Assembly: GCA_036736205.1 (NCBI GenBank)
Contig: DAINMX010000166.1
Span: forward strand, 1 to 14,550
Source of the DNA: XYA12-FULL-58-9 sp001798605
GTDB lineage: Bacteria; Myxococcota; XYA12-FULL-58-9
Direction: 5' to 3'
DNA: 14,550 nucleotides
Shown here: in pieces, positions 8,213-14,376 of the stretch
Numbering within the stretch: position 1 is the first letter of the stretch
Layout of the letters: every line of letters starts with the position of its first letter
Notes under the pieces: generated by a model
What the model saw: the letters and a program-made list of their open reading frames with translations, nothing else
What the model was told of the DNA's origin: nothing
The model's database searches: none
Program-made: the position numbers and the translations under genes

Positions 8213-9553
8213 ATGCGCACATGGTTCGCTTGCCTTTGCGGCCTCTTGCTGGAAACCGCGCTGCCCAGTCGCACATGGGCCCAAACATCCAAAATCGCAG
8301 TGCTCGATTTCACGGCAGCGGGTGTCGAAGACGGACAGGCGAAGGACGTGACCACGAACCTCGTGAACCTCGTTGCCGCAGAGGTGGGAAGGTTGGGCTT
8401 CGAGGTCATCTCGACGGCGGACATCAACGCCATGCTATCGTACGAGAAGCAGAAGGATCTGGTCGGCTGCGAGGAGAACACGACCTGTCTCGCTGAGATC
8501 GGCGGAGCCTTGGGCGTGGACATGCTGCTTGGTGGATCGCTCGGCAAGCTGGGGGACACATACACCCTGTCCTTGAGTCTCGTGGACATCAAGACGGGCG
8601 CGGTCAAGAAGCGGTTTCACGGAGAAGCGGGGGACACAACCCTTCTGAGTAGCACGGCCAAACGTGGCGTCGCGGTTCTGTTCGGGAAAGAGGAAGATCG
8701 CGCCGGCTTCGGCACCGTGGTCGTCAAGACCGATCCACCAGGCGCGAGCCTGTTCCTCGATGAGGTCGAAGTCGGTGTGTCTCCCACGACGCTGGACAAT
8801 GTGCGGCCGGGCGAGCACTCGATCGAGGCAAAGCAGGCCGGGCTCTCGGGCAAGGTAATCATCGAGGTGCGCTCTGAGTCCATCGAGAGGATCTCGATCA
8901 AGCTCCAGACGTCGCCGCCCGTAAAGCTCAAGATCATCTCCTCCCCGCCCGAGGCCAGTGTGTTCTTCGACGGGGAAGCGGTCGGACAGACGCCAGTGAT
9001 CCTGCCAGAAGTGCGTGCCGGCAAGCACCGGGTGCGTCTCGAGATGGAGGAGCATCTGCCAAGCGACGAAGTCATCACGGTGTCTTATGACGAGTATGAG
9101 AAGGGCGGCCGGGTCCCAATCAAGTACGAGGCGACGCTCACCCGCAAGTTGTTCGTCCTGCCGGTTGAGCTGGTCGCGGTGGTGGGCAGCATGGCCGAGA
9201 TAGACCATCTCGGCGACGGCGTGAGCTTCACCGGGGAGGTCGCGGTTGGATTCCTCGACCGCTGGGAGGTCGGTCTCGGCGTCACGTTGCCCATCGCCGT
9301 GTATTTGAGCGGTCGCTTCTGGGCCTTCAAAAAGGTCGTAGAGCTTGGTGCGGTGGCTCGCGTTGCCGCGGGCAAAGCTCAACCAGGCGGAGTCGACTTC
9401 GTGGCGGCAGGCGGCGGTCTCGCCCTCGGCTGGAACATGGACACCCTGGTGGGTCGGGTCGGCCTCCGATGGGAGGGGCTCGCGGTCTGGGAAGACACCT
9501 GGGGGACGGTCAACTTCCCGGTGACGCTGGCTGTGGTGTGGAGGTTGCCATGA
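8213..9553 (+). CDS. TolB-N-like/PEGA outer-membrane protein, copy 1
   Basis: A 446-residue exported protein. The signal peptide ends near Ala23 (RTWA). Residues ~27-130 form an alpha/beta domain like the N-terminal domains of TolB/CsgG-type proteins (KIAVLDFTAAG, then FEVISTADINAML). It contains GC-x5-CLAEIGGALG with Cys86 and Cys92. Two PEGA domains follow, at about 165-232 (TDPPGASLFLDEVEVGVSPTTL) and 239-298 (SSPPEASVFFDGEAVGQTPV). PEGA domains are thought to mediate envelope or peptidoglycan contacts. The last ~135 residues are alternating hydrophobic beta-strand-like segments, suggesting a membrane-embedded sheet or small barrel. GGAGA lies 8 bases before the ATG. The stop overlaps the next gene's start by 4 bases. 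A paralogue sits at 11532-12794 on the other strand. Molecular function is unknown. Confidence 0.85.
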   Translation: MRTWFACLCGLLLETALPSRTWAQTSKIAVLDFTAAGVEDGQAKDVTTNLVNLVAAEVGRLGFEVISTADINAMLSYEKQKDLVGCEENTTCLAEIGGALGVDMLLGGSLGKLGDTYTLSLSLVDIKTGAVKKRFHGEAGDTTLLSSTAKRGVAVLFGKEEDRAGFGTVVVKTDPPGASLFLDEVEVGVSPTTLDNVRPGEHSIEAKQAGLSGKVIIEVRSESIERISIKLQTSPPVKLKIISSPPEASVFFDGEAVGQTPVILPEVRAGKHRVRLEMEEHLPSDEVITVSYDEYEKGGRVPIKYEATLTRKLFVLPVELVAVVGSMAEIDHLGDGVSFTGEVAVGFLDRWEVGLGVTLPIAVYLSGRFWAFKKVVELGAVARVAAGKAQPGGVDFVAAGGGLALGWNMDTLVGRVGLRWEGLAVWEDTWGTVNFPVTLAVVWRLP

Positions 9554-10647
9554 GGATGTTATCGCTGGCCTGGGTTTGCGCCACGGTTGCGTGTGCTGAC
9601 CTCAACCCTTTTCAAGCGCCCTATTTGATCTTGGATCATGAAGGCGGAAGCGTGGTCACCGACAGCACCCATGTCTACTGGGGGACCTACGAAGGTATCC
9701 GCGCCGTCGAGAAGACGGACGAGTCCGATTCCTATCTGTTGGTCAGGTTCTCGGAGGAGGAGCAAATCAGAGAATTGGTCGCGGATGACAACAATCTCTA
9801 TTGGCTGACGGATACCTATTCCGGAGATCGCGGCGACGCCCCGTTGATCCTCCGCCGCGCGAGCAAGAGCGGAACGGCGAAGACGCCTTTTGATTACGAC
9901 ACGGCAGATCTGGAGCCGTGTCTCCCAGACACCAGCGAGGTAGGTGGCCTTCCACCCCAGAACCTCGCGTTGGATCGCAATCACGTCTACTTTGCTGCCC
10001 GGCCTTCGAATAGCGACGACTTCGCCTGCGAGGCCTACCGGGTGCCGACGACCGGCAACTCGCCGGCGACGTCCATCGGAGCGCCCGTGCCACCTGCCGG
10101 TGCGAGCGTCAACGCCCGTGCGTTGGCCGCAGACGAGAGCGCGGTCTATTGGGTCGTATCGATCGAGGGCCAGGATGGGACGGGCCGTTTGTACAAGAAA
10201 GGCACGAACCCCGAGAGCCCGTCCTTCGATCCCGTCTGCGATGTGGACAAGAGCACGAGTCGGATGATCATCGATGACACGAACGTGTGGCTGGCGACGA
10301 GAAACGGCATACTTCGAGTGGAGAAGGAAACCGGTGACCCGGTGGATCTGGTAGAGGGCAAGAAATCCGGCGGCACGGCGGCGGCGTTGGCCGTGGATGA
10401 CACCGATGTCTATTGGGTGGTCGTGGGGTGGAGCATGTCACACGGGGGCGAAGCCACTTTGTACCGGACGGGCAAGGATGCCGGCGGCAACACGACCCAG
10501 ATGGTCTCGTTCGTTCTCGATGCGCCAAACACCGACAACCCTCCGTACACCTGGGCCATTTCGGTGAGCGATGGCTGGGTGTACTCCGCGGTGTCTTTGG
10601 AGGAGAGCTTCGGCGGACCAGACGGGATCTTCAAGATTCACAACTGA
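9550..10647 (+). CDS. Lipoprotein with about seven beta-propeller-like repeats
   Basis: A 365-residue predicted lipoprotein. The start at 9550 is favoured over the upstream in-frame ATG at 9469 because it overlaps the preceding stop (ATGA), has GAGG 5 bases upstream, and gives a proper signal sequence with a lipobox-like TVAC at Cys15. The mature protein carries a recurring Asp-x-VYW/VYF-type strand, with the aromatic position near residues 43, 84, 147, 200, 247, 288 and 345. Each is followed by a short strand ending in a Lys/Arg-rich turn (GIRAVEKTD, GILRVEKETGD, ATLYRTGKD). About seven repeats of 41-63 residues suggests a seven-bladed propeller, common in myxobacterial surface lipoproteins. 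The 4-base overlap implies translational coupling with the PEGA/outer-membrane protein, so the two probably work together. Binding partner unknown. Confidence 0.8.
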   Translation: MRMLSLAWVCATVACADLNPFQAPYLILDHEGGSVVTDSTHVYWGTYEGIRAVEKTDESDSYLLVRFSEEEQIRELVADDNNLYWLTDTYSGDRGDAPLILRRASKSGTAKTPFDYDTADLEPCLPDTSEVGGLPPQNLALDRNHVYFAARPSNSDDFACEAYRVPTTGNSPATSIGAPVPPAGASVNARALAADESAVYWVVSIEGQDGTGRLYKKGTNPESPSFDPVCDVDKSTSRMIIDDTNVWLATRNGILRVEKETGDPVDLVEGKKSGGTAAALAVDDTDVYWVVVGWSMSHGGEATLYRTGKDAGGNTTQMVSFVLDAPNTDNPPYTWAISVSDGWVYSAVSLEESFGGPDGIFKIHN

Positions 10648-10658
10648 GGACCCCATGT

Positions 10659-10680
10659 GATCACCTTCGGGACAGTGATC
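10659..10680 (+). terminator. Hairpin after the propeller lipoprotein gene
   Basis: GATCAC (10659-10664) pairs perfectly with GTGATC (10675-10680) around a 10-base loop, 11 bases after the stop. There is no U-tract, so terminator function is only a possibility. Confidence 0.25.
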
Positions 10681-10776
10681 CGTTGGCGTCGTTTGGGCAC
10701 CGTTGACAACGGAGGAACCATCAACACCTTATGTTAGCCGGAGATCGTTAACATTTAAACGTGTGGGAGGTGCCTC

Positions 10777-11130
10777 ATGGATTCTGGATCGACTAACCGA
10801 CGATCGGGAGCACGGTATGGGATTGGGTGGCATGGAGAATGTGAAGTGGGGGACGGCTTCGTCATGGGGCGCGTGCGCGACATAGGCAGAAATGGAGTCT
10901 TCTTTCAGCCGGTCACAGAGCTTTTGGGTTCACCCAGTTGGGAAACAGGGGAAGTCCCGTTGTTGCTCCGGCGGGGAGACAAGGTCTCGTTCTTGTATGA
11001 AACAGCGCCGGGCAAAACCGAGGTGTCGGTGTTTGCAACGGTCAAATGGGTCGGCAAGAGCCACCACCACGGTGAATCTGGGGTGGGGTTGGAATTCGTT
11101 GGACGGCGCGAAAAGAACTGGGTTGATTGA
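10777..11130 (+). CDS. Stand-alone PilZ domain protein
   Basis: A 117-residue cytoplasmic protein that is essentially one PilZ domain, the usual bacterial cyclic-di-GMP receptor fold. It has the N-terminal RRSGARY (Arg9-xxx-Arg13), the strand VRDIGRNGVFFQP at 33-45, and the closing GVGLEF at 102-107. In the second ligand motif (D/NxSxxG) the serine is replaced by glycine (Asp35-Ile-Gly37-Arg-Asn-Gly40), so binding may be weakened or altered. A long insertion (about 46-66) separates the strands. GGGAGGTG at 10765-10772 is a strong ribosome binding site. It lies 129 bp after the lipoprotein gene on the same strand and may be its own unit. PilZ proteins without an output domain usually act by contacting a partner, which is not identifiable here. 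Confidence 0.85.
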   Translation: MDSGSTNRRSGARYGIGWHGECEVGDGFVMGRVRDIGRNGVFFQPVTELLGSPSWETGEVPLLLRRGDKVSFLYETAPGKTEVSVFATVKWVGKSHHHGESGVGLEFVGRREKNWVD

Positions 11131-11145
11131 AGTACTGATTCAATC
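11125..11145. terminator. AT-rich hairpin overlapping the PilZ stop codon
   Basis: GATTGAA (11125-11131) and TTCAATC (11139-11145) form a 7-bp perfect stem with a 7-base loop, between the converging PilZ gene and the minus-strand small ORF. No T-run follows on either side. A bidirectional terminator is possible but weakly supported. Confidence 0.25.
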
Positions 11146-11182
11146 TTCAGCTCTATGGGAGCTTGCTGCCACAGCCACAGTG

Positions 11183-11419
11183 TTAGGTATCGCGGTGCGT
11201 GGGGCCGAATTGAAGGGCGAGCGCTGTATCGAACCCGATCACATCCATGCAGCGTGGGGTCAACTGCGCGACCAACACTGGATTTGATCCATCGGAGATG
11301 ACCGACTCGTCGCTTACAGTGGAGTAATCGACGTCAATCGTGGCGCCAGAGAGCAAACTCAGCCAATTGATCGACTCTTGCTCTCCAGCAATCCAAACCT
11401 CGCCGCCGTTTCTTCTCAC
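11183..11419 (-). CDS. Small unrecognised ORF, possibly a C-terminal gene remnant
   Basis: A 78-codon ORF on the minus strand with a GTG start and no clear ribosome binding site. The frame is open for 11 further codons upstream, to a stop near 11455-11453. The product is not recognised, but its composition is protein-like (INWLSLLSGATIDVDYSTVS, then SNPVLVAQLTPRCMDVIGFD). It could be the tail of a lost gene or a short real gene following the PEGA paralogue by 112 bp. The rest of the roughly 400-bp gap between PilZ and that paralogue holds nothing else I can support. Confidence 0.3.
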   Translation of the reverse strand: MRRNGGEVWIAGEQESINWLSLLSGATIDVDYSTVSDESVISDGSNPVLVAQLTPRCMDVIGFDTALALQFGPTHRDT

Positions 11420-11531
11420 TCGACCACCCGAATCGGCCCCACGAGTCGCTGATTACAGCGGTTTATGTTGCCTATCCACTGGCGCGGTCAGATCAACCCG
11501 GTTCCGAGGCCCAGTGAGACGATGATCTCCG

Positions 11532-12794
11532 TTAGAAACCGCCTTCGATTACGAGGCTGCCGCACACGGTCACGAGGCCCTTGAGATCGTCCGGATAGCT
11601 CTGACTGCTCAGACGAAGGCCAACATCAAGAGCAGGCCAGATGCCAAACAGTAGGTCGAGCCCCCAGTGCCAGCCGAGTCTGAATGCGGCGTCCTCGCCG
11701 TCGGCAAGGGCATCTCGGACGTTTTCTGAATAGCTGGTATTCGCCCCTGATGAGACGTGACCATAGACCAGCTCAAGAGCAAAGGAGGGAACGACTCTGA
11801 ATCGCCCTGCGGTGCTGTAGGCGACGCCCAGTCCGATCGCCCACTGGGTAAACGTCACGCTCCCATCGGCTTCGGGGAATGCCACAGTGCGCACGTCTAA
11901 CCCTGCGAATGGTTCGAGCCCGAAGTCGAAAAGGTAGCCAAACCGACCCCCGACGCCCTGCCTGCCAGCCGCTTTCAGCGTGGTGCCGAGTTGGTGACCA
12001 GGGCTCGACATCGGGAAGAGCATGCCTCCGTGGCCGGAGATCCGTAGCTTGTGTCTCTGCCAGGGAGCGAAGGCAGAATCACGGGGTGCTGCGGCACCTG
12101 GCTCCAATGGACTGGTTTCCACGACTGCATAGGCCGGGACTCGCACCTCCCGCCGTTGCTGTTCTTCGTTTGGGGATGACCAGGTGACGGTGTGGACGCC
12201 CGGAATGACCGGCAGCCGGTCAAGGGGCGCCTTGCCCTTGGCCACGCCGTCAACGAGAATCTCGCCTTCACCACGGACGGTGAGGTAGCCGAAACCCGCT
12301 GTCCGCTCCGGGTGAACGAGGTGCGCTCCCCACTGGCGTATGGCTTCGATGAGCAGCGTCTCGTCTGCCGCAACCTCCTTCGAGACGTGGCGAACAGTCG
12401 TGGCATGCTTGGCGTCGAGCAATTTCAAGCTTATGGTGTAGATGGTCCCCACTCTGCCGATTGAGCCGACCGTGAGGTGGTCGGCTCCCAAAGCGCCGCC
12501 GATCTCAGCAAGACACGAGACATCATCACTGCAGCCGAGCAGGTCACGTTGCTTCTCAAGCGCCAGCATGCTGTTGATTTCGCTCTGACCCAGAACAACG
12601 ATCGATGAACTCGTTTCGCGAATTGTCGAAGCAAGGATCTCCGAAAGACTTCTGGCTGTGTTGACGTCAATGCCGAATGCGGTGAGGTCAAGCACAAGCA
12701 GGCGGTCCGTTGGCGGATCAGCCGCCAAGACAGGATGGGCACTGATGCACATCACCGCGACAGCACAGCGAACGAGAGTACTCGAACTCTTCAT
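11532..12794 (-). CDS. TolB-N-like/PEGA outer-membrane protein, copy 2
   Basis: A 420-residue exported protein paralogous to the one at 8213-9553. The signal peptide ends near Ala24/25 (HPVLAA). The N-terminal alpha/beta domain (LLVLDLTAFGI, then VVLGQSEINSMLALEKQ) carries the same GC-x5-CLAEIGGALG motif, here Cys88 and Cys94. It continues with GSIGRVGTIYTISLKLLDAK, which matches GSLGKLGDTYTLSLSLVDIK in copy 1. Only one PEGA-like unit is visible (about 167-230, ILVDGVAKGKAPLDRLPVIPG). The last ~170 residues are beta-strand-rich (FGLEPFAGLDVRTVAF, LGVAYSTAGRFRVVP, GLDLLFGIWPALDVGLRLSS) and end in Phe, a typical outer-membrane barrel signal. AGGGG lies about 10 bases before the ATG. It is transcribed from the opposite strand to copy 1 and follows the 13057-13617 lipoprotein by 262 bp. 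Confidence 0.85.
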   Translation of the reverse strand: MKSSSTLVRCAVAVMCISAHPVLAADPPTDRLLVLDLTAFGIDVNTARSLSEILASTIRETSSSIVVLGQSEINSMLALEKQRDLLGCSDDVSCLAEIGGALGADHLTVGSIGRVGTIYTISLKLLDAKHATTVRHVSKEVAADETLLIEAIRQWGAHLVHPERTAGFGYLTVRGEGEILVDGVAKGKAPLDRLPVIPGVHTVTWSSPNEEQQRREVRVPAYAVVETSPLEPGAAAPRDSAFAPWQRHKLRISGHGGMLFPMSSPGHQLGTTLKAAGRQGVGGRFGYLFDFGLEPFAGLDVRTVAFPEADGSVTFTQWAIGLGVAYSTAGRFRVVPSFALELVYGHVSSGANTSYSENVRDALADGEDAAFRLGWHWGLDLLFGIWPALDVGLRLSSQSYPDDLKGLVTVCGSLVIEGGF

Positions 12795-13056
12795 GGCTTT
12801 CTGCCCCTGCGGGTACGTTGTCTGTCACCTGTATAGCGCTTCTTGAACTTCCGTGTCCACGACGGGAGCGCGCCCGATCGCAAGCTGCATCTCGCGGCAT
12901 CGAAGCTGAGGCTACATCTTCCTCGGCAGGTTCGTGAGGCTGCCGCCCCAGCCGCTCTGGCATGGCTCCAAACCAAGCACCCAGCTCGGCTGCCAATGTG
13001 ATCACCTCTGTATCTCTAGTATCGAACTGTCAGGGCGCTGCGAATCAAGGAATGGC

Positions 13057-13617
13057 TCAATCTCCACCGCAGAGGGCGCCCGACACGTTGACGTCGACCT
13101 CTAGGACGATCTTGCCGTCGATCGTAGTCTCTTTGCTGGGCCGCCTGCCTGTGACCTCGCTCGTGATGTTCATCGACTCCGCTGCCGCATATGGCGCGAG
13201 GTCAACGTTTTCAACCTCCAGGCCAACCGTTGTCAATCCAGCGGCGAATGGACCGCCGCTGGCGATGAGCTTTCGCTCCAGGCCTTGCGACTCGACAAAG
13301 AACTCCAGATTGTCGATGAACGTGAAGTCACGACCTTCGGGCGGAGTGTCGGTGATCGTCAGGGTGAGGGACTGGATGTGGACCGAATCGATCTGCTCTC
13401 GCTCGACGCCCTGATTCTGGAGCTCCTGGTTCTGCGAGATGTCCATGTTGAGGAAGCCGCCAAAGCCGAGGTCGCCCGCAAGCTGCTCAAGCAGTGACGC
13501 ACCTTGAATCGTGGTCGATGAGCTCTCCTCGATGGTGAACTTGTCAATGTCACCACAAGTGATAGCAGCCAGAATCAAGGCAATTGTTCCGTACCTCAAA
13601 GCTCGATGAGTACCCAT
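13057..13617 (-). CDS. Small predicted lipoprotein of an uncharacterised myxobacterial-type family
   Basis: A 186-residue protein. The start at 13617 is chosen because a perfect GGGAGGTG lies about 5 bases upstream; 11 extra upstream codons lack this support. The signal sequence (RALRYGTIALILAAITC) leads to Cys21 in a lipobox-like AITC, so it is probably lipid-anchored, though Thr at -1 is atypical. The mature part has a recognisable layout for a family I recall from myxobacterial genomes without a known role: IEESSSTTIQGASLLEQL, LGFGGFLNMDISQNQELQNQ, GVEREQIDSVHIQSLTLTIT, then FIDNLEFFVESQGLERKLIA and GRRPSKETTIDG, closing with a beta-rich end and Cys183. The pattern suggests an all-beta surface protein. 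It is the first gene of the minus-strand group and may share transcription with PEGA copy 2. Confidence 0.75.
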   Translation of the reverse strand: MGTHRALRYGTIALILAAITCGDIDKFTIEESSSTTIQGASLLEQLAGDLGFGGFLNMDISQNQELQNQGVEREQIDSVHIQSLTLTITDTPPEGRDFTFIDNLEFFVESQGLERKLIASGGPFAAGLTTVGLEVENVDLAPYAAAESMNITSEVTGRRPSKETTIDGKIVLEVDVNVSGALCGGD

Positions 13618-13684
13618 ATTCACCTCCCTGCGACGTTGCGGTCGAACCACGGTGAGTGTATCGCGCCGCGGTGCATGAATCCAC

Positions 13685-13716
13685 TTTGTTTGGTGTCTGC
13701 TTTGTTTGGTGTCTGC
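13685..13716. repeat. Two tandem copies of a 16-bp unit
   Basis: TTTGTTTGGTGTCTGC occurs twice head to tail, perfectly, about 70-100 bp upstream of the lipoprotein gene that reads leftward from 13617. It could be a paired regulator site or a simple tandem duplication. Confidence 0.7.
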
Positions 13717-13840
13717 TCAACAAGCAATGGCGAGAGCCGGTTGTTGATCTCTTCTTCGCGAGCGACATGTCGGCCGAGACGTCGGTTGAAACTTTTCGCC
13801 GTAAGGGAGTTTGTTGTCGCAGGAGTAAACGCGAGCGGGA

Positions 13841-13951
13841 CTAGGGCACATCTCATAACCACTTTGCTGTGTTTTTGGACGTCATTCCCGCGAAAGCGCA
13901 TTCGCGGGAATGACGAAATGCGAATCAAGGAGGTTATGAGACGTGCCCTAG
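13841..13951. mobile_element. MITE-like element, ~103 bp, with CTAG target duplication
   Basis: CTAGGGCACATCTCATAACC (13841-13860) is mirrored by GGTTATGAGACGTGCCCTAG (13932-13951), 19 of 20 positions matching as inverted repeats. The outer CTAG on each side fits a 4-bp target duplication of the YTAR type produced by IS5-group elements. That leaves a ~103-bp element (13845-13947) with 16-bp terminal inverted repeats and one mismatch. It has no room for a transposase, so it would be mobilised in trans. Its centre holds a 15-bp hairpin. The IS5-group link is inferred from target and ends only; CTAG is itself palindromic, so the exact boundary is uncertain. Confidence 0.75.
13880..13915. repeat. 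15-bp perfect inverted repeat inside the MITE
   Basis: CGTCATTCCCGCGAA (13880-13894) and TTCGCGGGAATGACG (13901-13915) form a perfect stem around a 6-base loop. The core ATTCCCGCG/CGCGGGAAT resembles dispersed small repeats seen in many proteobacteria (the Neisseria dRS3 ATTCCC-N8-GGGAAT is one). It would form a strong RNA hairpin downstream of the small secreted protein gene. Confidence 0.8.
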
Positions 13952-14223
13952 AAACCCTGGTTCAAATCAATAGCGTGGCTGATGTTGATCAAGACATCCT
14001 TCGCAAGAACGGGCTGAGTTGCACCCACAACCTTGCGAGTGGCGATAGCATAAGTGTCTCCCCGATCCGTCATCGCAACAAGACCCACCACCTTCCGCGT
14101 TGCAATCGCACTTCGGATCGGCGTACCGCACATACCCGAAGGACATTCAGCACCTTGCGCAAAGACCGGCAATGCAGAGAAGCTGGTTGCAATCATCACT
14201 GCAAAAGCGCTCAGAGTCTTCAT
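13948..14223 (-). CDS. Small secreted protein with a duplicated nonapeptide
   Basis: A 91-residue protein on the minus strand with a clear signal peptide (MKTLSAFAVMIATSFSALPV, cut after FA at 22). The ~69-residue mature part has CPSGMC (Cys27, Cys32) near its start, two identical copies of AIATRKVVG (39-47 and 59-67), and the tail AKDVLINISHAIDLNQGF. The two repeats are encoded by clearly different codons, which suggests an old duplication kept by selection. AAGGGGAT lies about 8 bases upstream of the ATG. The stop codon TAG lies in the CTAG duplication of the MITE-like element, so the element sits immediately after the coding sequence without changing it. Not recognised; no enzyme motif. 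An exported structural or binding role is plausible. Confidence 0.65.
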   Translation of the reverse strand: MKTLSAFAVMIATSFSALPVFAQGAECPSGMCGTPIRSAIATRKVVGLVAMTDRGDTYAIATRKVVGATQPVLAKDVLINISHAIDLNQGF

Positions 14224-14301
14224 GGTGGATCCCCTTGTTTGAGTTGACTACACATTGCAGGATGCGGGCCATATGGAACGATAACAGCGGAGACCCAAAC
14301 T

Positions 14302-14329
14302 ACCTGAGATCAAGCCAGTTCTCTCAGGT
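14302..14329. promoter_or_regulatory. Inverted repeat upstream of the small secreted protein gene
   Basis: ACCTGAGA (14302-14309) and TCTCAGGT (14322-14329) pair perfectly over 8 bp around a 12-base loop, about 80-105 bp upstream of the leftward gene starting at 14223. An operator or a transcribed hairpin are both possible. Confidence 0.3.
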
Positions 14330-14376
14330 GCATGTGTAACGACCACTACAGTTCTGCTCAACTTATGGGCAGTGGT

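Noticed and set aside
8435..9382. 315-codon minus-strand ORF opposite PEGA copy 1
   Set aside because: It is a shadow of a gene with a signal peptide, PEGA motifs and a ribosome binding site; its own start lacks support.
10703..10736. TTGACA at 10703-10708 with TATGTT at 10730-10735 as a promoter for the PilZ gene
   Set aside because: The spacer is about 21 bases, too long for a normal sigma-70 promoter.
10892..11287. Plus-strand ORF overlapping the PilZ gene in another frame
   Set aside because: It covers the PilZ coding sequence, is Ser/Arg-rich and has no ribosome binding site.
13606..14247. 213-codon plus-strand ORF through the MITE and the small secreted protein gene
   Set aside because: It crosses the tandem repeat and the MITE and is antisense to a gene with a signal peptide and ribosome binding site; read-through of repeats is more likely than a real protein.
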